Below are positions 1-9,201 of a DNA stretch of 64,000 nt, in pieces (the stretch's first letter is position 1; each line of letters starts with the position of its first letter). The stretch is from Ignavibacteriales bacterium (GTDB lineage: Bacteria > Bacteroidota > Ignavibacteria > Ignavibacteriales > Ignavibacteriaceae). The position numbers and the translations under genes were made by a program. The notes beneath the pieces are model-generated. The model had not been told where the DNA came from, searched no databases, and saw only the letters and a program-made list of their open reading frames with translations. The stretch lies in NCBI GenBank assembly GCA_003538625.1, contig DPRR01000028.1, forward strand, positions 124,001-188,000, written 5' to 3'.

Positions 1-2
1 CA

Positions 3-3000
3 TTGAAAAAACTGCTACTGTTATCCATCTTTTTACTTACTGCAACAATTTCTTTTCCACAGGCAGAAGTAAGTACAAGGCTGCAAGAAGCTTTAAATAA
101 AGCTAACCCGACTGATTATATTAAAGTAATCGTCCTTCTTCGTTCACAGGTAGATTTGGCAACGCTTGATCAACAATTATATGCTCAGAAATCTACATTA
201 CAGCAAAGAGCTTATCAGGTTATTACTGCTCTTAAACAAAATGCAGAAAATACCCAGACTGGATTGAAAGAATATTTTCTTCAAAAATCAGAAACGGCTG
301 AGGTATATACTTATGAGGCTTTCTGGATTTCAAATATGTTTGCTATAGAATCAAGACCTTCTGTTATTTATGAATTAATGAACAGACTTGATGTAGCTGA
401 ACTTGATCTTGATGCTTTGCTTGAACTTGACAGACCTGAAAAAGGTTCGGAAAATGTTGACGGAACTGAATCGGTTGAACCGGGATTAAGAATAATCAAT
501 GCTCATTTACTCTGGGCTCAGGGAATTACCGGACAGGGCAGATTAGTAATGGATATTGATACAGGTGTTTATCCTAATCATCCTGCATTAAATTATAAAT
601 GGAGAGGAAATCATGTTCCTTCCAATCAGGCATGGTTTGATCCGGCAGGTACAACAACTCCAAGTGATTGTGATGGACATGGAAGCCACACTATGGGTAT
701 AATGGTTGGCAGATCTCAAACAACTTTTGATACCGTTGGTGTTGCTCCGGATGCAGAATGGATAGCTGCAAAAACAATTTGTACAAGCCCTCACACATCA
801 AACTCAGTTGCCGCCTTTCAGTGGTCAATTGATCCTGATGGAAATCCATTAACTATTGATGATATGCCTGATGCAATAAATAACAGCTGGTACGATCCTG
901 ATGTAACTAATGAATGTTCCGGAATTTACAAAACAACACTTGATGCCGTTGAAGCTGCAGGTATCGCTGTAGTTTTTTCTGCCGGTAATAACGGACCGGG
1001 AACATCCACAATTACAAAACCTAAAAATATTAACACCAATAATGTAAATGTAATGTGTACTGCAGCAATAGATGGAGCGTTGTACATTGGAGGAAATACA
1101 AATCCAATCGCAAGTTTTTCTAGCCGCGGACCATCACTTTGCGGAGGAACAGGATCTTTATTAATTAAGCCTGAAGTTTCTGCACCTGGTGTAAATGTAC
1201 GTTCATCAGGTACATCTACAGGCTATAATCTTCTTAGCGGTACCTCAATGGCAGCACCACACGTTGCGGGTGCCGTTGCTCTGCTAAAACAATTTGCTCC
1301 AAATTTAACCGGTAAACAAATTCTGGAAGCATTATATAACACTGCTGTTGATCTTGGTGCAGCCGGTGAAGATAATAATTATGGAAATGGATTGATTAAT
1401 GTTTACGCTGCTTTTTTAAGTTTAGGCACACCGGATTCAACTGCGCCTGATCCAATTACTGATTTAAGCGCCGGATCACCAACTTCAAATGCATTAACTC
1501 TTCAATGGACAGTGCCTTATGACTCATCTATGAATGGAGTTACAGGATTTGATATCCGTTATTCAACATCTCAGATTAATGATTCAACATCTTTTTATAA
1601 TGCGACTCAGCTTCCTTTCACTACACTTCCTGATACAACAGGAGGAACTGAATCTTATCTTGTAGATGGATTAAATTTTGCAACGCAATATTATTTTTCA
1701 ATCAAATCAAGAGATATTTGGGGAAACTGGTCTCCATTATCTAACAGTGCTAACGGTACAACCCTTGCAGCACCACAAATTTCAGTTACCCCGGTAAGTT
1801 TACATCATATACTAAATCCTTTGGATGTTGTTGTAGACACCGTTACAATTTCTAATATCTCTGCAGTTCCATCAACATTGGATTTTACCGTAACACTCGA
1901 TAACAATACTTTTCCTGAGGGAATAATAAGCACAAGGTTATTGCCAAAGTATAATGAGCTTGCCGATGCAACAGAAACCACATTAAAAGATAAGGTAAGT
2001 GAAATAAAAGGTTTAAGTATTGATGGCAGCGGTGGTCCTGATTTATTTGGTTATAAATGGAAAGACAGCAACGAACCAAACGGTCCGCAGTATGTCTGGA
2101 CTGATATATCGACAAATCCAAATGCAGTTGCAGTAACATTCCCAAATGGTACGCTGGATGATGGATGGACAAATGCAATTCAAATCGGATTTCCGATGAA
2201 TTTTTATGGAGTCGATTATTCAAATGTATATCTAAGTACAAATGGATTTTTGAGTTTTACTCCATTAAGCAATGCAACCTACTCAAATGCACAAATTCCA
2301 AATACATCTGTACCCAATAATATGATAGCAATGTTCTGGGATGATCTCGACGGAAGAACTCAGGGCACAGTGCATCGCTTACTTGATGGAAATAAATTCT
2401 ACATTCAGTTTAAAAACTGGCAAAAGTATAACGCAACTGGATCGCTTACTTTCCAGGTTGTACTAAATCAAAATGGAAGAGTTACTGTTTACTATAATAA
2501 TATGGCTGCAGACTTAACTTCTGCAACAGTGGGAATTGAAAACACTGCGGGTAACGATGGGCTGCAGGTAGTCTATAATGCAAATTATGTTGCAAATAAT
2601 CTTGCATTGGAATTTGCAGCCGAACCTGATTGGTTATCAAATAATGTTAACAGCGGAACGTTGTTTAACGGCAACTCTGTTGATGTTGAGTTAACTTTCC
2701 GGGCTGAAGATTATCCGCTTGGCAATTATGCAATGGATCTAAATGTTGCCAGCAACGATCCGGTTAATTCTTTAATTACTGTACCTGTAACCATGGAAAT
2801 ACAGGTTATTCCGGTTGAGTTAACTTCATTAGCTGCAAATGCTGATAGAAATAATGTTGCACTCAAATGGTCAACAGCTACTGAAACAAATAATAACGGA
2901 TTTCAGATCGAAAGGAAATTAAATAGAACAAATGAATGGAATAATGTTTCTTTTGTTTCTGGTAATGGAACTACAACAGAAAGAAATAATTATGTTTTTG

Positions 3001-3383
3001 TAGATAAAGGTTTGACTGTTGGAAAATATTCTTACAGATTAAAACAAATTGATAACGACGGCACGTTTGAATATTCACCTGTTATTGAAGTTGATGTAAC
3101 TGCTCCTGATGAATATACATTGTACCAGAATTATCCTAATCCATTTAATCCTGCTACAACAATCGAGTATTCACTTCCTGAAAAAGCAGATGTTACAATT
3201 TCAATTTACACTGCTATAGGTGAACTGGTAACAACCCTGGTTAACGGAACTGTTGATGCCGGATATCAAAAAGCGGTATTCAATGCATCAAACCTTACAT
3301 CCGGTACTTATATTTACCAGATTAAAGCAGTTGGAAGCGGAAGAACTTTTGTTGATACAAAGAAAATGATCCTGATAAAATAA
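3..3383 (+). CDS. T9SS-exported subtilisin-like serine protease (S8)
   Basis: Secreted S8-family endopeptidase, 1126 aa. Residues 1-20 form a signal peptide. The catalytic triad is visible: Asp186 in DIDTG, His226 in DGHGSHT and Ser415 in SGTSMAAPH. The peptidase domain runs from about 160 to 470. It is followed by a fibronectin type III-like module (about 480-590), long beta-rich segments, and a C-terminal T9SS type A sorting domain (about 1040-1126) with the core QNYPNPFNP and the end TKKMILIK. The preceding 25-160 region could be an inhibitor-like propeptide. The start is TTG at position 3; the window edge hides the upstream RBS, so a start further upstream cannot be excluded. It is probably surface-attached or released after sorting-domain removal. 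Family assignment is firm; the substrate is unknown. Confidence 0.93.
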   Translation: MKKLLLLSIFLLTATISFPQAEVSTRLQEALNKANPTDYIKVIVLLRSQVDLATLDQQLYAQKSTLQQRAYQVITALKQNAENTQTGLKEYFLQKSETAEVYTYEAFWISNMFAIESRPSVIYELMNRLDVAELDLDALLELDRPEKGSENVDGTESVEPGLRIINAHLLWAQGITGQGRLVMDIDTGVYPNHPALNYKWRGNHVPSNQAWFDPAGTTTPSDCDGHGSHTMGIMVGRSQTTFDTVGVAPDAEWIAAKTICTSPHTSNSVAAFQWSIDPDGNPLTIDDMPDAINNSWYDPDVTNECSGIYKTTLDAVEAAGIAVVFSAGNNGPGTSTITKPKNINTNNVNVMCTAAIDGALYIGGNTNPIASFSSRGPSLCGGTGSLLIKPEVSAPGVNVRSSGTSTGYNLLSGTSMAAPHVAGAVALLKQFAPNLTGKQILEALYNTAVDLGAAGEDNNYGNGLINVYAAFLSLGTPDSTAPDPITDLSAGSPTSNALTLQWTVPYDSSMNGVTGFDIRYSTSQINDSTSFYNATQLPFTTLPDTTGGTESYLVDGLNFATQYYFSIKSRDIWGNWSPLSNSANGTTLAAPQISVTPVSLHHILNPLDVVVDTVTISNISAVPSTLDFTVTLDNNTFPEGIISTRLLPKYNELADATETTLKDKVSEIKGLSIDGSGGPDLFGYKWKDSNEPNGPQYVWTDISTNPNAVAVTFPNGTLDDGWTNAIQIGFPMNFYGVDYSNVYLSTNGFLSFTPLSNATYSNAQIPNTSVPNNMIAMFWDDLDGRTQGTVHRLLDGNKFYIQFKNWQKYNATGSLTFQVVLNQNGRVTVYYNNMAADLTSATVGIENTAGNDGLQVVYNANYVANNLALEFAAEPDWLSNNVNSGTLFNGNSVDVELTFRAEDYPLGNYAMDLNVASNDPVNSLITVPVTMEIQVIPVELTSLAANADRNNVALKWSTATETNNNGFQIERKLNRTNEWNNVSFVSGNGTTTERNNYVFVDKGLTVGKYSYRLKQIDNDGTFEYSPVIEVDVTAPDEYTLYQNYPNPFNPATTIEYSLPEKADVTISIYTAIGELVTTLVNGTVDAGYQKAVFNASNLTSGTYIYQIKAVGSGRTFVDTKKMILIK

Positions 3384-3390
3384 TGCTACT

Positions 3391-3418
3391 GTCACCCTGA
3401 GCCTGTCGAAGGGTGAAC
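3391..3418. repeat. Short palindromic intergenic repeat (CACCCTGAGCCTGTCGAAGGGTG type)
   Basis: A 7-bp perfect inverted repeat (TCACCCT at 3392-3398, AGGGTGA at 3410-3416) encloses the loop GAGCCTGTCGA. It lies directly after the protease stop codon. As far as I recall, this exact kind of element is scattered between genes in many bacterial genomes. Only one copy was seen in this window. Confidence 0.6.
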
Positions 3419-3431
3419 GATTTACAAAGTT

Positions 3432-3463
3432 AAAGGCACGAGTAACATCGTGCCTTTTTTATT
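3432..3463 (+). terminator. Rho-independent terminator, copy 1 of an identical pair
   Basis: A 10-bp perfect stem (AAAGGCACGA at 3432-3441 with TCGTGCCTTT at 3448-3457) has a 6-nt loop GTAACA and runs into a T tract. It ends the protease transcript. The 38 nt from 3426 to 3463 recur without change at 7628-7665. Confidence 0.9.
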
Positions 3464-3693
3464 TGGTGATAGGCAAGCATTAAAAATTAAATTTAGTTTG
3501 ACTTTAACAAATTTTATCTTTCGTTTTGAAGTAACGTTAGAGAGTAATTGGTGGAAACAACAGTAATAATTTTTACTTGCTTAAATAAAATTTTACCGAC
3601 TATTTTAACAGTGCTTGATATTTATGTAATTATTTTAAACTATTTTTTAGGAACATAAATTGATATAAATAAACTAAAGAGGGAGATTGATAG

Positions 3694-4764
3694 ATGCGTA
3701 AAATAAAATTAACAATAGCAGGTTTTCTAAAAATATTTTCAGTACATAAAAATTTAAAGGTATTTTTACTTTTATCTTTACCTTTCTTAACACAGCTAAG
3801 CTGCAACACAACAGAGCCACCACTGGTAATACCCCCAAAAGACCCGAGAACCTACACCTGGACAATTGACACATTAATAAATAACAGTTTTCAAACTGCT
3901 ATGAGAAGGATTTGGGGTTGCGCACCTAACGATGTATATATTGGAGGGCATAATGCCGATACACCCGGGTGTCTGTGGCATTATAACGGTGAAAGTTGGG
4001 AACCTGTAAATCTACCAGTCATAACATTTGATGTAAATGGTATTTATGGATTTTCATCAAATGATGTTTGGGTTGTAGGAGAAACTGCGACAGATTTTAG
4101 CCTGATCTTACATTTTAACGGTACAAACTGGCAAAATTATTCTAACTCAACTGGCAAAGCACTTAGATGTATTTGGGGAAGTTCTCCATCAAATATTTGG
4201 GCTGCAGGAACTAATACATTATTTCATTTTAACGGATCGAGTTGGAACAATTCATCTTTTTTTATTCCATCGCAAGGGGTACATATTCTAAGTATGAGCG
4301 GATTAAATTCAAATGATATCTATATGGTTGGTGGTAGAAATGATGTCGTACAGCCATTAGATACATCATTTTATTACTTGTACCAGTTCGATGGTAGTCA
4401 ATGGACTGTCGTAGATTCTTCATATATAACTAATAATGACAATGTGCGGAATTTTGGAGTACAACTTAAAACCATTGGCGGTGAGTTATATAGTGCTAGT
4501 GATAGATTATTTAAAAAAGAAGGAAACAAGTGGGAAATAATAAATGATGATCCACTTATATTCAGCTTAGGTGGCAGTAGTTCTAATAATATATTCGGGG
4601 CTGGAATTAATGCTACGGTTTATCATTTTAATGGCTCAGACTGGAAAGAAATAACAATCAAGGAAGGATTTCAAGAACCAATTTATGATATATGGACAGA
4701 CGGAACAGAAGCATTTATGGTAGCTATGGATGGAATCCGGACTTTTGTAATTCACGGAAAATAA
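3694..4764 (+). CDS. Repeat-containing lipoprotein, paralogue A
   Basis: Predicted lipoprotein of 356 aa. A hydrophobic segment ends in the lipobox-like LTQLSC at about residue 37, followed by a Pro-rich linker (TTEPPLVIPPKDPRTYTW). The body consists of repeats of about 45-50 residues built on the pattern IWGxSPxDVYxGG...HFNGxxW; examples are RIWGCAPNDVYIGG, GIYGFSSNDVWVVGE, CIWGSSPSNIWAAG and SLGGSSSNNIFGAG. Such repeats suggest a beta-propeller-like fold; this is inference from periodicity, and the function is unknown. The AGAGGGAG sequence upstream supports the ATG at 3694, although the N-terminal stretch before the hydrophobic core is long. The next gene is a close paralogue 47 nt downstream, so the pair looks like a tandem duplication. 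Confidence 0.85.
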   Translation: MRKIKLTIAGFLKIFSVHKNLKVFLLLSLPFLTQLSCNTTEPPLVIPPKDPRTYTWTIDTLINNSFQTAMRRIWGCAPNDVYIGGHNADTPGCLWHYNGESWEPVNLPVITFDVNGIYGFSSNDVWVVGETATDFSLILHFNGTNWQNYSNSTGKALRCIWGSSPSNIWAAGTNTLFHFNGSSWNNSSFFIPSQGVHILSMSGLNSNDIYMVGGRNDVVQPLDTSFYYLYQFDGSQWTVVDSSYITNNDNVRNFGVQLKTIGGELYSASDRLFKKEGNKWEIINDDPLIFSLGGSSSNNIFGAGINATVYHFNGSDWKEITIKEGFQEPIYDIWTDGTEAFMVAMDGIRTFVIHGK

Positions 4765-4811
4765 TGCCTATATTGATAAAAGTATTTGTCAAAATACGAA
4801 AAGGATTAAAA

Positions 4812-5855
4812 ATGAAATCTTTAAAAACTTTCAGTTTATTTTTTATTTTATTCATTTTTTTTAGCATAAATTTTCTCTTAATCATTACCTCTTGCGATAC
4901 CACAGAGCCACCGTCAGTAATACCTCCCAAAGACCCGAGAACATACACATGGACTATTGACACCTTGATTAATAATTCTTTTCAAACCGATTTAATTAGG
5001 ATATGGGGAACATCACCAAGTGATGTTTATGTTGGAGGACATAATGCTGATTTTCCCGGAAGTTTATGGCATTATGATGGAAAGAGGTGGGAAGACGTTA
5101 CACTACCTGTAACAAATTTTGATGCTCCAGGTATTTATGGATTTTCTTCAAATGATATTTGGGTGGTTGGAGAAACAGCCACGGACTTTAGCTTAATTTT
5201 ACATTTTAACGGAACAAGCTGGCAGAATTTTTCAAACCTAACTGGCAAAGCACTTAGATGTATTTGGGGCAGTTCACCCAATAATATATGGGCTGGCGGT
5301 ACAAATACTTTGTTCCATTATGATGGCATTAGCTGGAAACAGTTTCCTATTTTTATTCCAACACAAGGAATACAATTAACCAGCATTGTTGGATTACAAA
5401 AAAGTGATATTTATATGGTTGGTTATCGAAATGATGTTGTACAACCATTAGACACCTCATTTTACTATTTGTATCATTTTAATGGTAATGATTGGTTAGT
5501 AGAAGATTCATCTTATATAACAAGTAATATCAACGCACGTAAATTTGGAGTAATATTAGATTCGTTTGGAGGAGATTTTTATGGAGCTGGGGATATGTTA
5601 TTTAAGAAGACTGGAAATGATTGGAGTATAATAAATAACGACCCGCTCATATTCAGTTTAGGTGGCAGTAGTTCTAATAATATTTTTTGCGCGGGAATAA
5701 ACGGCACAATTTACCATTACAACGGAGTGGATTGGAAGAAAATAATTATTAAAGAGAACTTTACAGAACCTATATATGACATTTGGACGGAGGGTAATGA
5801 AGCTTTTTTTGTTGCTCATGATGGAGCAAGAACTTATATCATTCATGGAAAATAA
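4812..5855 (+). CDS. Repeat-containing lipoprotein, paralogue B
   Basis: Lipoprotein of 347 aa and tandem paralogue of the preceding gene; the linker TTEPPSVIPPKDPRTYTW and long blocks of the body are nearly the same. I place the start at ATG 4812 because it gives a clean signal peptide (MKSLKTFSLFF... ending LIITSC) after AAAAGGATTAAAA. The frame is open back to 4692, but that extension overlaps the previous gene and has no signal-like character. The repeats follow the same IWGTSPSDVYVGG / HFNGTSW pattern. Function is unknown, probably a cell-surface beta-propeller-like protein. Paralogues A and B differ most in the N-terminal signal peptide, so the leader may have been replaced or diverged quickly. 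Confidence 0.85.
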   Translation: MKSLKTFSLFFILFIFFSINFLLIITSCDTTEPPSVIPPKDPRTYTWTIDTLINNSFQTDLIRIWGTSPSDVYVGGHNADFPGSLWHYDGKRWEDVTLPVTNFDAPGIYGFSSNDIWVVGETATDFSLILHFNGTSWQNFSNLTGKALRCIWGSSPNNIWAGGTNTLFHYDGISWKQFPIFIPTQGIQLTSIVGLQKSDIYMVGYRNDVVQPLDTSFYYLYHFNGNDWLVEDSSYITSNINARKFGVILDSFGGDFYGAGDMLFKKTGNDWSIINNDPLIFSLGGSSSNNIFCAGINGTIYHYNGVDWKKIIIKENFTEPIYDIWTEGNEAFFVAHDGARTYIIHGK

Positions 5856-5888
5856 AAAAATTATAATAAATAAATTAAAGAGCGTTCT

Positions 5889-7598
5889 ATGAAATCTTTT
5901 AGAATCAAGTTTGTTTTTACTACAATGTTTTTCATTTTGACTTTTAAAGTAACATTTTTCGCAATGTGATGAAACAAACTGTCTTGGTTATTACCAAGAG
6001 AATAATTCATCCGCAATAATTACTCATTATCATAATACTTCTACAGGCGGTAATTGCATCGGTTATGCACTTGCCGAAACACAGCAAAGTTATTTAGGTC
6101 CAATTTGCGGTCAAACAAAATCAATATCAATCAATGAGGCTTATGCAAAAAATTATTGGATGACTTGGGGTTTTTATAATAAGTTGACTTTTAATGGATA
6201 TGTACAAACAAATGATGTTTTGATATGGGATCTTTATGAAAATGATTTGAATATGAACTTGAGACATGCAGCAGTTGTTAATTATAGTGGCACCGGTTAT
6301 ATAAATATTAGATGGATTGATGCTTCTTTGGCTGATAATACTGTCCATTATAGCTCTTTATTGAGCTCTAATAATTATGCCGCTCCCGGTTATGGGAGTC
6401 CAGCTTATGTTGTTAGACGTAATCCAAATAATAAAACTTACGGGTATGCAATAACACTTAAAACATCATTTAATGGTGGCACGTTAAAAGTTGATGGAAT
6501 TACTTACAATATAAATGTAAGTAATGGCGCACTTGTTAAAAATTTAAGTTCTGGTCCTCATATACTAGAAGCTGATGACCGGCAGTATAACGGTACAGTC
6601 TGGGTTGGCTATAAGGAATGGAAGAATAGATATGATAACACAATTGTTTCAGATCCATATCATTCTGCTTTTATTACATTAAACTATTCAAATGGTTTTG
6701 GAGAAACTTTCACTGCAAATTATGTCCCGTTTTATAATGTTACAATTCAAAATAATTTTGTGGGTCTCTCTTATACTGGCAATGTTAAAGTAGATGATGT
6801 TCTATACAGTGCACCCAAAACTACTGAAGTGAAAAAAGGTGGTTCTGTAAAATTTGAAATTCCTAACGACGAACAAAATGGTATTAAATATCAGTTTAAT
6901 CATTGGCAGGATCAAATCATACAAAATCCTAGAACTTTTACTAATATTCTTAGCAACTTAAACATTACAGCATACTATGTAGGCAAACCATCTACTGCTA
7001 ATAGAAATCTTACAATGGGAACTGTAGTTGGTCAGCCTATTGTACTTTATTGGAGTGAACATTCCAATACTAATGTAACACAATATAAGATCTGGCGAAA
7101 AGTTAAGCATAACGGCGTAATGGGTAGTGATTATTTAATTGCCACAAAAAACAGGGGAACAACAAGCTTTATTGATTATGATTATGCTTTGACTAATGGT
7201 TATACGGATGATCTGTTATTTTATGATGTAAGACCATATTATTCAGTAGAAAATACTTATTCTGATCCTAACTGGATTCCTGTTTATGGTGAAATGTTAT
7301 ATAAATCATCCGATTCATCATTAACAACAAATCAACGTCTTGAAAACTTATTATCAAATTATCCGAACCCGTTTAATCCAATTACCACTATTAATTTTAG
7401 TATTAAAGAATCAGGTTTAGTAAATATTAAAATCTTTGATTTGATTGGGCAGGTAGTTGCAGAACTTGTAAACGAAATAAAAGAAGCAGGAAATCACACA
7501 ATAGAATTTAATGCATCACAACTGCCAAGCGGAGTTTACATTTATACATTGCAGGTAAATGGTTTTACCGCCACTAAAAAATGTTGTTGATGAAATAA
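5889..7598 (+). CDS. Frameshifted T9SS surface protein with possible CHAP-like cysteine peptidase domain
   Basis: The gene is interrupted by two homopolymer indels. ATG 5889 begins a signal peptide (MKSFRIKFVF..., stop at 5967). Coding continues in the next frame from about 5955: after removing one T from the five-T run at 5955-5959 the reading is ...VTFSQCDETNCLGYY and stays open to 7590. At the 3' end the frame stops at TKKCC; adding one A to the six-A run at 7576-7581 restores TKKMLLMK and a TAA at 7596-7598, the standard end of a T9SS sorting domain. The intact uninterrupted part is 6160-7590. The N-terminal third has GGNCIGYALA and, further on, LRHAAVVNYSG, a Cys/His arrangement like CHAP or NlpC/P60 amidases (tentative). 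The sorting-domain core SNYPNPFNP is near residue 400 of the open part. It may be a pseudogene or a sequencing error. Confidence 0.75.
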
Positions 7599-7633
7599 TA
7601 AAGCAATAAGTAAAAAGTTAGAGACTGAAAGTT

Positions 7634-7664
7634 AAAGGCACGAGTAACATCGTGCCTTTTTTAT
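7634..7664 (+). terminator. Rho-independent terminator, copy 2 of an identical pair
   Basis: The stem AAAGGCACGA (7634-7643) pairs with TCGTGCCTTT (7650-7659) around the loop GTAACA, followed by T's. It is the same 38-nt block as at 3426-3463 (here 7628-7665). It terminates the frameshifted T9SS gene. Confidence 0.9.
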
Positions 7665-7737
7665 TATCTCTTATCTTACATTTTCATTAGCTTAGCTTTC
7701 AAAAATTAAAAATTCTGAAAACTAAAAGGGACAGCAG

Positions 7738-9024
7738 ATGAGCGAAACACACACATCAAAAACGGGATTTAAATCCTTTCCCCTTAACTACTGGGTTGTG
7801 ATAATGATGGAGTTTTTTGAACGGGGCTCCTACTATGGAATGATGAGCATTCTTTCTGTTTATATGACTGATCAGCTTAGTTATACAAAAGAAAGCGTGG
7901 GGGTTATTAAAAGTGTTATACAGCCAATGCTTTATATTCTTCCTATCCTTTCAGGAGCAATTGGGGACAGATTTGGTTATAAACGTGTTTTAACATTTGC
8001 ATTCATCTTTTTAGGACTTGGATATTTTCTTACCAGTCAAACTACCGAGTACGCAATGGTGTTTGGAAGTTTGATAATTATGGCAGTAGGAGCCGGCGCA
8101 TTTAAACCAATGATATCCGGAACAATTGCAAGATCAACAAATGAAGGCAACAGCACACTGGGGTTCGGAATTTTTTATTGGTCAATAAATCTTGGTGCTT
8201 TTTTATTCCCGCTTATTCTTGTACCATATATTAAAAATACTTTTGGCTGGCAGTATGTTATGATGGCATCGGCAATTGCAACCGCATCAATGCTAATTCC
8301 TACTTTTCTTATTTATAAAGAACCCAAAAGACCGGAAAGCACAAAAACACTTGCTGAAGTTTTAAAAGGTGCAGTAATGGTGCTAACCGATTTTAAGTTT
8401 ATCGGTTTGATTGTAATATACTCCGGCTTCTGGATTTTGTACTTCCAGATGTTTGATTCCGTTTTGTGGTATGTACAAAAGTATGTTGATGCAACCTCAC
8501 TGAATACTTTTGTTAACGGTGCGCTTGGCGGCATTGGAATTAATATCAACTGGAAGTTTGATGTTGAACACGTAACGGTAATAAATGCAGGAACAATAAT
8601 TCTTCTTCAGATACTAGTATCAAACATTGTAAAGCATACAAAGGCATTACCAACAATGATAGCGGGAATAGCAATGGGCACAATCGGAATGGCGATACTT
8701 GCTATAAACACAAACATCTGGGTTTTTATGATTGGTATTACAATATTTTCTATTGGAGAAATGACTGCACATCCCAAGTTTATTAGCTATGTTGGATTGA
8801 TTGCTCCAGAGGATAAGAAAGCGCTTTACCTTGGTTATTCATTTTTATATGGAGTATTAGGCAGCTTTATAGGTGGAATACTCGGGGCAAATCTTTATGT
8901 GCACTTCGTTGATAAACTCAATCAGCCTGCTACACTCTGGATAATTTTTAGTTTAATTGGAGTTGTCACTATAATCGGACTTTTACTTTATAATAAATTT
9001 GTAAGTCCAAGAAAAGCTGTTTAA
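7738..9024 (+). CDS. POT-type (PTR2) proton-dependent peptide transporter
   Basis: Integral inner-membrane MFS protein of 428 aa with about 12 hydrophobic segments. The N-terminal MMEFFERGSYYGM matches the ExxERxxYYG signature of proton-coupled oligopeptide transporters, where the Glu-Arg pair takes part in proton coupling. The loop GAIGDRFGYKR after helix 2-3 is the usual MFS A-motif-like turn. Its likely role is import of di- or tripeptides or related small solutes. The start at ATG 7738 is supported by AAAAGGGA upstream. It is transcribed alone, between two terminators. It is shorter than many POT members (450-500 aa), and a second, divergent POT-like gene lies at 31330. Substrate is inferred from family only. 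Confidence 0.85.
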   Translation: MSETHTSKTGFKSFPLNYWVVIMMEFFERGSYYGMMSILSVYMTDQLSYTKESVGVIKSVIQPMLYILPILSGAIGDRFGYKRVLTFAFIFLGLGYFLTSQTTEYAMVFGSLIIMAVGAGAFKPMISGTIARSTNEGNSTLGFGIFYWSINLGAFLFPLILVPYIKNTFGWQYVMMASAIATASMLIPTFLIYKEPKRPESTKTLAEVLKGAVMVLTDFKFIGLIVIYSGFWILYFQMFDSVLWYVQKYVDATSLNTFVNGALGGIGININWKFDVEHVTVINAGTIILLQILVSNIVKHTKALPTMIAGIAMGTIGMAILAINTNIWVFMIGITIFSIGEMTAHPKFISYVGLIAPEDKKALYLGYSFLYGVLGSFIGGILGANLYVHFVDKLNQPATLWIIFSLIGVVTIIGLLLYNKFVSPRKAV

Positions 9025-9040
9025 TAATTCCTGAAAAATT

Positions 9041-9070
9041 TGAGGGACTCCGATTGGGTCCCTCATTTAT
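9041..9070 (+). terminator. Hairpin terminator after the POT transporter
   Basis: TGAGGGAC (9041-9048) pairs perfectly with GTCCCTCA (9058-9065) around a 9-nt loop. The following ATTTAT gives only a weak U tract, so termination may be partial. Confidence 0.7.
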
Positions 9071-9201
9071 CATTCCCTAACTATATTTTTGTCTCTCGTT
9101 TATTTCCACAAAAAAAAGAATTACTTTTAAATAGTGCTTAATTAAATACTTGCAGTTCATCCCTGATTTATCCGGGCATCCATCCCTTTGGGAGAGGCAT
9201 T

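Larger units (their letters stand above)
3384..3693. other. Intergenic region (310 nt)
   Basis: No gene seen. It holds the CACCCTGAGCC palindrome, the rho-independent terminator at 3432-3463, and then an AT-rich leader of about 230 nt before the lipoprotein at 3694, which should contain its promoter. I could not pick a promoter with confidence. The gene's RBS is the AGAGGGAG stretch just upstream of its ATG. Confidence 0.6.

Noticed and set aside
1885..2241. 118-aa minus-strand open frame inside the S8 protease
   Set aside because: Shadow frame rich in His and Leu, opposite an uninterrupted coding frame with clear domains.
4692..4811. N-terminal extension of lipoprotein paralogue B
   Set aside because: It overlaps the end of paralogue A, and only the ATG at 4812 yields a signal peptide and a leader matching the paralogue.
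5955..7581. Programmed ribosomal frameshifting in the T9SS gene
   Set aside because: There is no slippery heptamer with downstream structure at either site, and one shift would remove only a few terminal residues. Homopolymer indel is simpler.
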